Of a stretch of 64,000 nucleotides of DNA, positions 17,406 through 29,100 are shown piece after piece (position 1 is the stretch's first letter; the number at the start of each line of letters is the position of its first letter). Origin of the DNA: Mesorhabditis belari (taxonomy: Eukaryota; Nematoda; Chromadorea; Rhabditida; Rhabditidae); NCBI GenBank assembly GCA_958450365.1, contig CAUEEP010000752.1:740001-804000 (forward strand). The letters are read 5' to 3'. Position numbers and translations under genes: made by a program. A model generated the notes under the pieces. The model was not told the origin of the DNA. It did not search any database and worked only from the letters and a program-made list of their open reading frames with translations.

Positions 17406-19620
17406 ATTATTTCAAGAAAATAGCAGGAATTCAAGCAGGAATTCAAGCTGGAGATCAAATGATTCAATCATCAAAGGGCGGAAATCGGCAGATCATTTCT
17501 CTTTTTGTTTCATTTAAAGAAAAACCCGTTAAATCCTGTTTTAGACCAGCCGCGAACGATCAAGGAAAAAACTGGGCAAAAAAACTGAGCTTTTTATTGA
17601 AGAAAGAGGGAAAGAAGCTTTTCTGATTAATGAATTGTAGATTGTGAACTTTGGTGACACTCGGCTTATTTAGAAAATACTGTTAAAAGCGTAACATTGT
17701 TCGAAAGCTTTAGTTTATCAAAAAAAAGCGTGAATACTGTTACAGTCGACTCTTGATTTGACGGTTTTGACGTTTCAAACAAGCCCTTGGTTTTGTAGCT
17801 GTTCAAACCCGTAGCTGTTCAACCAAACGCTATCGTTGGGGCCGCCACGCAAGAAATTTGGAACACTTTTTAGAATCTTGGTTTTTTGTCGAATCGAAAT
17901 CATCGAATCGAATTTTTGGTCCCGTCGTTAAATCGAGTGTCGACTGTATTTTAGGAGATTCTGTTTGATAATGAAATGAATAGATAAGAGCTTTTCAAAA
18001 AAAGATATAGTAATAAAGATAAAGCTATAGTTTACCTATTTACCTGAAGCAGACGGTATTCACAAGAGTTTTTAAAACGCTTTTGGGAGCTTGGGAAGAC
18101 TATCGTAATCCCTGCTTGTCTAGCAAAATCAATAAGCAATTGTTTGCTGGCAAGTAAAGCTCATTTTAATCTACCAAAAATCTACCAGAAATCAAACGAG
18201 ATGTCGCTTAAACCCTAAAAATTGACCTTTTAAAGGTACGGTAGCTTTTCTTAAGCCTGACTCTTAGAAAGCACTTTATTTCAGTAGTTTATCCATCTTG
18301 GTAATATCGTAGTACTTTGACATCTAAACATACCGTAAATATCAATCGTAAATACCAAATTTTCATCTAAATACACCATCTAAATACTCTAATAAAACGC
18401 CACTTTCTCGCGTAATCTAACTCCTTTTTAGAAAATCATTTTTTTTCTCAGCTCCTAGATTTTTCTCAATTAAACTTTTGATACCAAAAAATTCTAGATT
18501 TCAAGGGCTATCATTTGACACCCAAGCGACCACTATAGCATAAAACAGCGCTGAGAACGGGATGTTTAAAGTTAGACTATGCGACTGGACCAGCGTCATT
18601 ATGGCGTTCTATTAGATTACGGTACTTTCTTTTCAAAACAATTATTGCTTAAAGTGACTACAGCCATAAAGCTTAGATTTTGAAAGTTGTGAACCTTTAG
18701 AAAACATTTTTCCATATAATTTTAACTTCGCTCTTAATCTCCACTTCCTGAATTTCCCAAAGTTGCAAATTCCAGACTTTCCGTCTTTGATCTGGCTTGA
18801 TTTGGAACAGGTTTGAGAGCCACTCTGATCTATTTGATATGGTTGATCTCGTGAGTGATTTCACACCAAGATTTCACATCTATTTTCAAGAATCAAGCGT
18901 TTGAAGAAGGGAAACGGGTTCAAATAGAGGATTGTGTCATCAAAAATTGATTTTCTGATTCTGATCTTTTGTTTTTATTTTGTTATTTTCTTGAAGATTT
19001 AATCAATTTTAAGGTTAGTTACCTATGAAATTTAGCCGATTTTAACCCATTTGCTTACAATTATCTGTCAAACTTTATCTTTATCGTTTGAATAAAGTAT
19101 TATTATTATTATTATAAACCAGTTCTGGGAAAATGACAAGTAAATTCCTTAAATAATGCTCAAGGTTCATCGATTTTATTCCATTTTCAATCGATCGCAA
19201 TTCTCTAATTTCATTTTTTTTTTCATTCCTTTATTATTTTTTAGTAATTTGCTTTTTTGAGTTTAAGCTTTTAAGCTCTTCTGCTTAAATCAAATCTTTC
19301 ATTTTCAATTGAAAAATTTCCTTGTTGTTTTATAATTCGTTGCGTTTTTCAGCTTTAAACGTTAAAAATGACTCCCAAAACGAAAAGAAATGAAAAGTTA
19401 AATATTTATTATCTTGTATGTTATCATTATTAGTTATCATTCTTGAGTTCTGTTATTTTTAAAAGTATCTATTGTCAAGAAGCAAGAATTTACAACATTT
19501 CTGTTCAATAAATTTCAATTTCAAGAATTCTTGTTGATAAAAATCGTTCATCCAGTACATGAGAATATTTGCATATTAAGTGAACATTCAATATGAAAAA
19601 GGCTCAAAATCAATCCAAAA
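17406..19620. other. No gene seen; one decayed P1 MITE
   Basis: Upstream of C6 gene A. 18480-18620 is a diverged P1 element (GATACCAAAAAATTC, CATTATGG and TTACGGTA remain). The open frame at 17339-17626 is antisense to the signal exon of gene A and has no independent support. Confidence 0.5.
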
Positions 19621-19626
19621 ATTTCA

Positions 19627-19698
19627 TGCCCCCAGGCAGGATTGAACTACCGACCTTTGGTTTACAAGACCAACGCTCTACCACTGAGCTATAAGGGC
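19627..19698 (-). tRNA. tRNA-Thr (TGT)
   Basis: 72 bases that fold as a complete cloverleaf on the minus strand: acceptor GCCCTTA/TGGGGGC, D arm TAGCTCAGTGGTAGAGC, anticodon loop CTTGTAA, T arm around GTTCAATCC. No intron. First member of the tRNA-Thr cluster. Confidence 0.95.
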
Positions 19699-19840
19699 TG
19701 TTGAGAGGGGTGGGAGAATTTGAGTAGAAATTTCTGTTTTTGAATATTTGAACAGCTTATTGAGTGCTCTTTTGATGTTTTGATGAACAAATATCTCTTA
19801 CATCCATTCATTATCCATTTTTCTTTCATTCCAACCCATC

Positions 19841-19925
19841 GCCCGTTTAGCTCAGTGGCAGAGCGTCTGTCTCGTAGAAGAATCGAGTAAACAGAAGGTC
19901 ATCAGTTCAATCCTGATAGTGGGCA
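19841..19925 (+). tRNA. tRNA-Thr (CGT) with 13-base intron
   Basis: 85 bases. Acceptor GCCCGTT/AGTGGGC, D arm TAGCTCAGTGGCAGAGC, anticodon stem TCTGT/ACAGA, T stem ATCAG/CTGAT. The anticodon loop is extended by 13 bases after position 37, and the intron contains CGAG that can pair with CTCG overlapping the anticodon, as in genuine eukaryotic tRNA introns. Confidence 0.9.
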
Positions 19926-19992
19926 ATTCCTTTTTGAAATCCAATGGGAATTGTGCTATTCATGAGAGTACTATCAATTCTTGGATCTCATC

Positions 19993-20064
19993 GTCTCATT
20001 GGCTCAGTGGCAGAGCGTCTGTCTAGTAAACAGAAGGTCGCTGGTTCGATTCCAGCATGAGACA
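19993..20064 (+). tRNA. tRNA-Thr (AGT)
   Basis: 72 bases, complete cloverleaf: acceptor GTCTCAT/ATGAGAC, anticodon stem TCTGT/ACAGA, loop CTAGTAA, T stem GCTGG/CCAGC. No intron. Confidence 0.95.
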
Positions 20065-20131
20065 TCTATTTTTGAACTTTTGTAGGAAACAATACAAAAA
20101 ACATTACAAAACATTTCATTACAAAAATACA

Positions 20132-20203
20132 TGTCTCATGCTGGAATCGAACCAGCGACCTTCTGTTTACTAGACAGACGCTCTGCCACTGAGCCAATGA
20201 GAC
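20132..20203 (-). tRNA. tRNA-Thr (AGT)
   Basis: Same sequence as the copy at 19993-20064 on the opposite strand, 67 bases away, so the pair forms a large inverted repeat. Flanking sequence (TCATGAGAATA-like) is also mirrored. Confidence 0.95.
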
Positions 20204-20318
20204 GATGAGATCCCAGAATTCATATTATTCTCATGAATGGCACAATTCCCATTGAATTTCAAAAATGAAGAGATGAATGAGATATTTGTTCATCCATTTC
20301 TCTTTCTAACCACTCATC

Positions 20319-20403
20319 GCCCGTTTAGCTCAGTGGCAGAGCGTCTGCCTCGTAAAAGAATTGAGTAAACAGAAGGTCATCAGTTCAATCCTGATAGTGG
20401 GCA
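20319..20403 (+). tRNA. tRNA-Thr (CGT) with 13-base intron
   Basis: As at 19841, but the anticodon stem reads TCTGC/ACAGA, leaving one C-A mismatch next to the loop, and the intron is AAAAGAATTGAGT-like. CTCG/TGAG intron pairing is still possible. Possibly a weaker gene. Confidence 0.85.
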
Positions 20404-20468
20404 TTTTTTTTGAAATCCAAGGGAAATTGTGCCATTCATGAGAATAATATGAATTCTTGGATCTCGTC

Positions 20469-20540
20469 GTCTCATTGGCTCAGTGGCAGAGCGTCTGTCT
20501 AGTAAACAGAAGGTCGCTGGTTCGATTCCAGCATGAGACA
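20469..20540 (+). tRNA. tRNA-Thr (AGT)
   Basis: 72 bases, the same cloverleaf as the copy at 19993, no intron. Confidence 0.95.
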
Positions 20541-20988
20541 TTATTTTTGACATTTTGTAGAAGCGACTGAGCGAATTTCGATTGGTTAAACGAATTTTGG
20601 TGGGTTCTTGAGGCTTTTCAGAAAGGATTCAATTTCTACGCAAAAAATTTTAATGCAGTCAGCTTAATTTTTGGCCTCTTGCCTAAGCTTTGTGATTTCT
20701 AGTCAAACGATGCATTGATTCTTTCAGCTAAAACTTCATCTAATTCATTCCGATTTTTTCCGACCGAACAATTTAGTTTATGAGCCAAAAAATAACTTCC
20801 CAAAAACCTTTTGAACTTTTGTAGAAGTGAGTGAGCGAATTTCGATTGGTTAAACGAATTTTGCCGGGTTCTTGAGGCTTTTCAGAGAGAATCCAAACGC
20901 GAAAATCCAAAAAATTCAAAAAAGAAATCTGGGGAGAGATTGGAAACAATACAAAAAGCATTACAAAACATTTCATTACAAAAATAGA
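20541..20988. other. Spacer with a short direct repeat
   Basis: GAGCGAATTTCGATTGGTTAAACGAATTTTG occurs at about 20570 and again at about 20832, both followed by GGTTCTTGAGGCTTTTCAG. No gene is seen. Confidence 0.6.
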
Positions 20989-21077
20989 TGTCTCATGCTG
21001 GAATCGAACCAGCGGCCTTCTGTTTGCTAGACATTGAGGTGTACTAGACAGACGCTCTGCCACTGAGCCAATGAGAC
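20989..21077 (-). tRNA. tRNA-Thr (AGT) with 17-base intron
   Basis: Acceptor, D and T arms match the intron-less AGT copies (one change in the variable/T region, GGCCGCTGG). The anticodon loop CTAGTA is followed by 17 extra bases ending CTAGCA, so CTAG can pair with CTAG in the intron. The same species thus exists here with and without an intron. Confidence 0.85.
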
Positions 21078-21145
21078 GATGGGATTCCAGAGTTGAAATT
21101 ATTCTTATGAATGACACAATTCCCAAATTTCAATCAAAAATGAAT

Positions 21146-21230
21146 TGCCCACTATCAGGATTGAACTGATGACCTTCTGTTTACTCAATTCTTTTACGAG
21201 ACAGACGCTCTGCCACTGAGCTAAACGGGC
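21146..21230 (-). tRNA. tRNA-Thr (CGT) with 13-base intron
   Basis: Minus-strand copy of the CGT gene with stem TCTGT/ACAGA intact and an intron like that of the 20319 copy. Confidence 0.9.
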
Positions 21231-21337
21231 GATGAGTGGTTAGAAAGAGAAATGGATGAACAAATATCTCATTCATCTCTTCATTTTTGAAATTCAATGG
21301 GAATTGTGCCATTCATGAGAATAATATGAATTCTGGG

Positions 21338-21409
21338 ATCTCATTGGCTCAGTGGCAGAGCGTCTGTCTAGTACACTTCAATGCCTAGCAAACAGAAGGC
21401 CTCTGATTT
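21338..21409 (+). pseudogene. Broken tRNA-Thr (AGT), intron-containing
   Basis: The 5' half (TCATTGGCTCAGTGGCAGAG) and an intron-bearing anticodon region (CTAGTACACTTCAATGCCTAG) are present, but the acceptor has lost bases and the T arm is replaced by CTCTGATTTGG, so the B box is gone. Confidence 0.8.
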
Positions 21410-22494
21410 GGTTTTGATTTTTAAACTTTTTCGACTGTTAGTGTTTGTTGTAGAAGTGTTATTGAAAATTTTATTCTCCCTTACCAAATATGTTCATAGA
21501 TCATTGAGCAAATAGTCCAAAAATGCATGAAATTTATACACATCGAAAGAGCAATTTAGTTAAACAGCTAAAGCTCTAAATTGTGATGGAAAAAGAAAAT
21601 TGAATATTTGTATGGCTATTTGGCCGAATCTAATCGAATTTCTGATGGAAATGTCGATAAAAAAAAGTTGACTAGTTTAGAAAAAAAATATTATATAGTT
21701 GTTGATAGAAGTTTTCAAAAAAGATGGATTAAATTGCACAAAGCAAAAAGAAATAATTTTCATTGAGTTTTTGGAATTTCTCCTAAATGAAATGGCTTAA
21801 ACGAATGGTTAGGTTTAGAAAACTGATTTCAGATTTGGCTGTCTGTACTTTGAATTCAAAAAGTAACTCCAACTTACAGCTTGACTTTATACTTACAAAA
21901 ATATACAGTTCCTAAAAGGCACTTATTTTATTATCGTAACCGCCAATTTACATCCGATCAGCCGAATTTTGAAATCATTAATCGAGTCTTGTGATTCCTC
22001 GTCGAATAATACCAAAATTGGGCTGATTGGCCAAAATTGGCTCAATAACGAAAATTGGTGGCTTGATATGATAGTTTTACTAACTAGTTGCCTTTTAGAA
22101 TGGATTAAGTAGCGAACTCACTTTACTCCAAAGGTAATACAGCTTATAGATTAAGTTTATATACTACAGTAGTCCTCAATATTGTTTAAATGTAATTCAG
22201 CAGTCAGAGAACCTTAACCTAACTAATATCTAATATAGTAAGAGTTAAATCAAAATCGTTTAACCATTCTTGAATAGAGTGCTTTCCTTTTGAATCTTAA
22301 AACGTGTCAACTTTCGAATTTCGAAACCGTAATCGTGTCTCGATCCTACCAATCTATTTTTTGCTGTCTTTCGATATCTTCACAAATTCTCAAATAATAA
22401 AACAAAAAGTAGATAGATTGAAGTACAACTAGCGGCTAATTACGATAGTTTCAAAAGGTAAAACGTTTTAGAAAACATCGTCGGAAGCACTTTC
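21410..22494. other. No gene seen
   Basis: AT-rich sequence between the tRNA cluster and a P5 MITE; no frame or motif I can support. Confidence 0.5.
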
Positions 22495-23070
22495 TATTGG
22501 GTTGTCCAGTTATGAATGCGCGTTTTTACTATTTTATGAATTTCTCAAGATATCGAACAGATGTATATGAGTGTTATATATCATTCGAAAGCTGAAGATC
22601 TCCTCTACATTTTGGAATAAAAAAAGTTTTTGAATTTATTCAACTTTTTGGGAAATTGACTGCATGAAGGGAGAGGTCGTTTTCGAAAAAACTTATTTCA
22701 GCTTAGCTATTCCTCAAGTTTTATGGTGTAAAATAACCGCGCAGAAAAGAAAAGTAAAGATGCTCTGAAATTGTTATATTTAAAAAAAAGTTGTATTGAT
22801 ATCTCTATTGGCCAAACATCAAACGGTTAACTCAATTTGAGCGAAGCCAAAACTTGATCCAAAGGCACCCTTCCATTTTTGGCCACCTCTTCTTTTGTGC
22901 AGTCAATTTGCCCAAAAGCAGAACCAAATTCAAAAGAACTTTTTATATCAAAATGTAGAGGAGATCTTCAGCTTTCGAATAATACGCATATATAACTTTT
23001 TCTTGATTTCGGTATCTTGAGAAATTTATAAAATAGTAAAAAACGCGCATTCATAACTGGACAACCAAAT
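22495..23070. mobile_element. Foldback MITE, family P5, copy 1
   Basis: About 575 bases with terminal inverted repeats exceeding 100 bases: ATTGGGTTGTCCAGTTATGA ... and TCATAACTGGACAACC at the right end; inner GAAGATCTCCTCTACATTTT and its complement. A nearly identical copy is at 29149-29716. Confidence 0.85.
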
Positions 23071-23147
23071 ATTTATGAACAAACCCAGCCACCCCTTTAA
23101 GCCTTTTAGGAGAAAGACCTCCAGATTTCAACTCAAAAGTTGAATGA

Positions 23148-26100
23148 TTATGGGCATAAAGAAGGATTTGTCATGCAAGTGACAGGGAAACATCCAATCG
23201 ATGTAATCTCCACCGTTGCTCCGGCTTGTGTCTTTGCTAGTGCATTTCCTTCAGCATCGCATGTTATAGTGGTCGTCACTGTCGGTGTGGCTGTCTCCGA
23301 CCCAGCCGCGTCTTTATTGAACTGAAATTTTTCAATTAAAAACAGAAAGAGAGTAATTTCTTTTGAGTTTCTAGAAGTTTGTAGTTTGTAAAAAGCGATC
23401 TTGGGTTCAAGGCTGTTTAAGAACCAAAGTTTAAAGGTTAGGTCAGAATAGAGTGTGTTCAGGCCAGTCGCGAGCAATGCGCTTATTAGAAGACACTAGA
23501 AAAACCGTAATAAAACTGCCGATTGATTGTCCAATTTTGGTAGCATTGACTGATTCCTCATTAAATGGATCAGAATTGGACTGATTGAATCTAAACTGGT
23601 GATTTGATTACAGGATGTGGCGAAAGTTCTGTCCTTTTAAAACTCCCTTTAATTGAATTCTCTCTGATTTTTATTATTTCATAAGTTTTTACAGCCAAAA
23701 TTTAGCCAATTTATAGAAATTTTTGCAATAAAAAAGCCGAAAAATATCTGCGAACACAGATACTTTTTTCGAATAGCAATTTCACAATTTCGAATTTCGA
23801 ATAGCGATAACTCAAAATCTAAAGAGGTTATTTAAAAACTTTAATATTATTTAAATTCTGTAAAAGATTGGCTATTTTTTGGCTATAAACACTTATAAAA
23901 TAAAATCAACAAGGAAGCTTTTAGAGGGTTCTAAAGTGACAGAGTTCTAAAGCGCTCTACAAAAGTATGGTTTTCTCAAAAACCAAAAGAACTGACAGTT
24001 TTTTTGTTTCGATATTTAAAATCTACGGACATTTTTCACTAGATTTATGAGTTTGTGTAAGCATTTAAAACGTCATTCGTTTCATATAGGACTTTAAAAG
24101 TCCTATATGAAAGTCCTATAAGTTTAAAAGTGCTAGCTGCTCTCGAGAAAATTAAACCTTTCAAAAATGTGCTCATTTTTCTTAGCCAAGATAACCTCGA
24201 ATTTGCAATAATGAAGCTCAAAAAGCATTATTTTTATAATAATTAACTCTAGAAACGTATTAATGCAGAGAAAGATGGAAAAAGACGATTTTTTGAAGGC
24301 TTTAGACTCGAATTTAGCTGTTTTTCAGCATCACAGCATAGCATTTGTTGTACTGCTCGGCTAGGGCTGTCAAAGTCATCAGAAAATGCTACGGTTCTTC
24401 TATTCTATGGAAAACTTACAAAATTTTATAATTAATTATTGTTTTTCAGCTTAGGTTAATACATATTGTCTTAGAAAGTCAAAAAGCTGCATTAAGCGCA
24501 CACAGGATGCATCATAATTATCGGTCCAGATAAATCAGCCAGCACTAACCGAAAAACAAGTCACCCAAAGATAAAAAAGTTTTTATAACAATCTTTATTT
24601 ATATGTTAACAAGTGTAAAACTTAAATTTCAAAAATTCCTCTGTCAGCGGCGACACACGCTTCAAGACGTGGGCGGAAGGCGTCAACTGTGGCAAGTAGG
24701 CAACATCAAGCTCCTCCCCTGCTTTAAGGAACTCTTTCTTTAACGAGTCAACTGTTCGATGTGGTTTAGCACACGCCTTAGCTTCTAAGATTGACCAAAT
24801 TGAAAATTCAAGTGGATTAAGATCCGGCGAGTTTGGAGGTCACTCGTTGAATGAGATGAAATCGGGTAGGTTCTGCTTACACCAATCCTGAACCATTCGA
24901 GGCTTGTGAGCTGGTGCTCCATCTTGCTGAAATACCCAGCTACGTTGTCCAAAATGAGATTGAGCCCAGGGCAAAACGTCTTGTCGCAAAATGTCCAAAT
25001 ATGCTTGACTGTTGACCTTGACTCTTGATAGCACGAAGACGAAAGGAGTCTTTCCATTGGCCGTGACCCCTGCTCACACAAATGACTGAAGCTAGATGAA
25101 GAACGCACATTATCAATTTTCGTGGGTTAGAAATGACATAAATTCGGTCATTCTGTTTGTTTAGCACTTGTTCAACGTTGAATAATTTTTCATCGGAGAA
25201 CAAAATCTCGCAACAGCCGCCTTGGTTGAATCGGCTGAGAAGGTCCTACATCGCTCTTTTTTCTTTTTGGCAGCTTCGGTGGGCCCTTGACCCTTCTTCT
25301 TTTTGAAAGCTTTCATCTTGAATTCGCGCTGCACAATTCGACGCAAGGAAGGCTCAAAAATTCCCATTTGGCGTGACATGAGCTGGACTGATCGTTCCGG
25401 GTTACGACGCACTTTTTCGGAGATTGAATGCTGGATTGAATCACTACAGAACGCCGTTTTCCTCGACCAACTCTATCAACATTTGTTCCCAATTCCTTGA
25501 AGCGTTTAATCGTCTTGTTCATGAGCCGCTTAGAAACTCCGAAATTTGAGAGATTGCACGTGTCAAAAGCCCCCATCAATGGAACGTTATGATCAATTTC
25601 CGACGCACACTCGGCTTGACCATTTCTAAAAAACAATATATAATCTTAGAAATTGTATTAAATAACAAGGGAAAACATGAAAAAAGCACAAGATAGAAAA
25701 TAACCACATAAATGACATAAATAACAACATAAATGGTCACAGATAAAGCTGACATCCCAAGCCCATAATTATGACGCACCCTGTACAGTAGCTTTCCAAA
25801 ATGAGTGTCTTTTAGAAAGCGATTGCTCGAGAGTGGGACACTCAAGGTTAAAACCAGAAACTAGTCTGGTTTTTTTAAACTTTTCCCCTAATCAAACTGT
25901 ATCATCAACTTTCAAAATCCCCGATAAACATAGAGACACTTACCGAAACAGTGGCTGCAAAACCGGCAACGGTCGAGGTGCAAGTCAATGTGAAAGTCGC
26001 ACAACCGCTCGCGTCCATTCCTTTCGTAACTAAAGTTTTTTGTTATAGTAAAGCAAACATTTCTTTGAATTTCTTTAAACTTTACTCGTATTTGTACACT

Positions 26101-29100
26101 TCAAATATTGAAGTTGAGTAGCTAAAGGACTTACTACTAGTAAACGGAGCAGATCCAGAGGAGGTCGTGTCGACAAGTGCCTCGGTTTGTGCTTGTGTAC
26201 ACCCAGCGCATGCTAAAATGAAATATTGTGCTCTACTCATATGAATATAAAATTTCTAAAAAAAAATTTGTTCTACGTGGTGGTGTTGTTGTAGTGGTAG
26301 TGGTGGTTGAAGTGGTGGTTGAAGTGGTCGTCGGTGTGGTCGTCGCTGTGGTTGTCTAAAAATTGGACTCAAGATTTTTGAGTAGAAAAGGAGCAAGGTT
26401 CTAAGTTTGGAACAAAGCCTAGAACTAAACAAAGCCATGATACCATTTTGGAATAATCTTCCAATAGAGAAATTCTTTACCTTAACCTTTTTTAAAAGGC
26501 CAAAAACGGTGGCTAATTTGCGCCAAATTTTTACTGGCTCATTTGCCAGTAAAAGTAAACTCGCCATAACTTTCTTCTGAGTGAGCTAGTCTTTATGATT
26601 TAAATGCCATTTTGTAGATCTCAACAAGTGCAATAAAATGTCACTAAAATTATAAAAATTGGCTTATTTAGAAGAAAGTTATGGTCAATTGTGCAAAAAA
26701 AAATGGCGCAAAGTAGCCACCGCTTGGTTGATTTCAAAAATGGGGCACTTTTCACTTGTTGAGATCAACAAAATGGCATTAAAATCATAAAAATTAGATT
26801 AGGAGAAAATTATGGCGATTTGCGAAATGCGAAATGCGAAATGAGCCAAAAATTTGGTGCAAAGTGGCCACCCGTATTTGACCTTTTAAAAATGGGTTAA
26901 GGTAGGGGAATTTCTCTATTGGAACTTGCCTAACTTGCCATAACTTTATTTTAAGTGAGCTAGTCTTTATGATTTTGGTTTCATTTTGTTGCACTTGTTG
27001 AAATCTACAAAATGAAACCAAAATCCTAAAGATTAACTGACTTAGAAGAAAGTTATGGCAAATTGGGCAGAAGACTCAGTTGAGCAAAAAATTTGACGCA
27101 AAGTAGCCACCCCCGTCAAATAATGTCAACACTTTTAACAACGAGCTTCAGAATTTGCGTTCTTTCGTCAATTTAATAGCACCAGAGTTGGCAAAAAAGG
27201 AAAATTTTCAGTTTAAATCAAGGCAAAACCAAGCCCACGCAAATTTTAGGCCAATTCAAACCAAAGCCAAGGTACACTACTGGACAATGAAATATCATAT
27301 TTGAAAAAAGATCGTCATTTTCGCGCATCTGTAACTCCCTTGTCTTTACCGTATTTCTAGATATTAATATTACCATTGTGTAGCCCTTGAAAAGAGCTTT
27401 CAGAAAATGTATAACACTAATAGTTTAAACTCAAAGACAAGGGAGTTACAGATGCGCGAAAGTGACGATCGTTTTTTCAAATATGATATTTCATTGCCCA
27501 GTACTGTAAGCCAAATTGAAAAGGTTGAAATTCCAAGCAAAGACTATTTGAAAACTATTGACTAGCCTTAGCTTTGCCAATCCTTAATAGCATTTGTTTC
27601 ATTCAAAAAGGTCAAGACAAGAAATTAGCAAATGTTTTGAGAGCTGAAAAGCATTTGCTTTTCAGCTCTCAAAACTATGACTAACCTAGCTTAGACCTAA
27701 CTTTTTTTGACATTGTTGTAAGGATCTAAACAATCTGTAAACCCTACCGTTTTTGTAGTCGTCTTTGTCGTGGTTGTCGTTGTTCCAGTCGTCGTCGTTA
27801 CTAAACGAGAAAATAACAAAGAAAGAAAAGAAACCCAACGCAAAACTTAGTCGATTCAAAGTTTCATGCACAAAGAAATAGGAAATAGAATAAATGTTTG
27901 AATAAAAACGAATCAGCCATGCATTTTATCGCCGAGCCATTAAAGTTAAGATTAAAACAATAAAAATAAAAGTGATTGTAAATAATTTGAGAGGAAAGTG
28001 TTAGTAAAAATCTTTTACCTGTAGTAGCCGTGGTTGTGGTTGTGGTAGCTAAAAATGGTGAAGTGTGTAGAAAAGAGTGGATTGGGATGGATTGGAATCC
28101 AATCCAACAAATGGATTGGAAAACTGTTAGTCGATAGGTTTAGGAGAAGTTTATAAATATCTTTATCTGTACTTTATTTGAATAATTGTTTTACAGTAGC
28201 TCATCTGTTTTTACATACCGTAACTAGTGTAATAGTACCCCACCCCAATAATGACGGTGCGGAGTATTGCGTAGACTAGCTTTGAACGAGTTTTTCTCGA
28301 CACTGGTTTATGCTACAATGCGCGCTTTGGTATCAAAAGATAGCTGAAATTCAGGGCTGTTTTTTGATACCAAAGACGCATTTGTTGAAAGTACGGGCGC
28401 TTTGAAAAAAATGAAATACTAAAAAACTTTTGCGACTACGCGACTGTACGAGGGGGGTAGGGTACTGTTACAGTAATTACGGTAAGTTTCTTTGGTTTTA
28501 CATAGATACCAGATAAGCGACAGTTTCTTGCCAAAAAAAAGCTAATAAGAAAGCTTTCATTACTCTGTTTTATTGAAATGCAAAAACGCAGCTAGCCAAT
28601 AAAGAGAATTTCATTCTAAAACTAAACGAAACTAAGCTAACTAACTAAATATAAATATAAAACTAAACAAATTCTATTATATTATATTATCAGGCTGCTT
28701 TGTTAGATCTAGAGATTAAAATAGTTCAGTTACGTAATCAGTTACGTTTAGTTAAGTTAAGTAATCAGTTTTTTGGATTTTATTTCACTGTAAGAATGTC
28801 AAACATGCAAATAGGCAAACAGACAACAAAATAGCCTTTATTTTCAAAGTTTTATTGTCTAGGGGGTTGGAACTTAATCCAAAATAACCTCAGTACTCTA
28901 ACTAGCGTTATAATCGGACTAAAGTCAATGATTATAAGTCAGTTATTGAAATTTCCCTAATATTTATTTAAACGATTACTAATACATAGTAATCGTTTTC
29001 TAGAAAAGCATCAATTTTAGAAAACTAATTAAACTGCCAAATAGAGTAGTAAGACTGATTATTTATTTATAAACTTGCTACTCAAAGCTTTCAACTTCTT

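Noticed and set aside
17339..17626. 95-residue Lys-rich + strand frame
   Set aside because: Antisense to the signal exon of C6 gene A and without recognisable motif.
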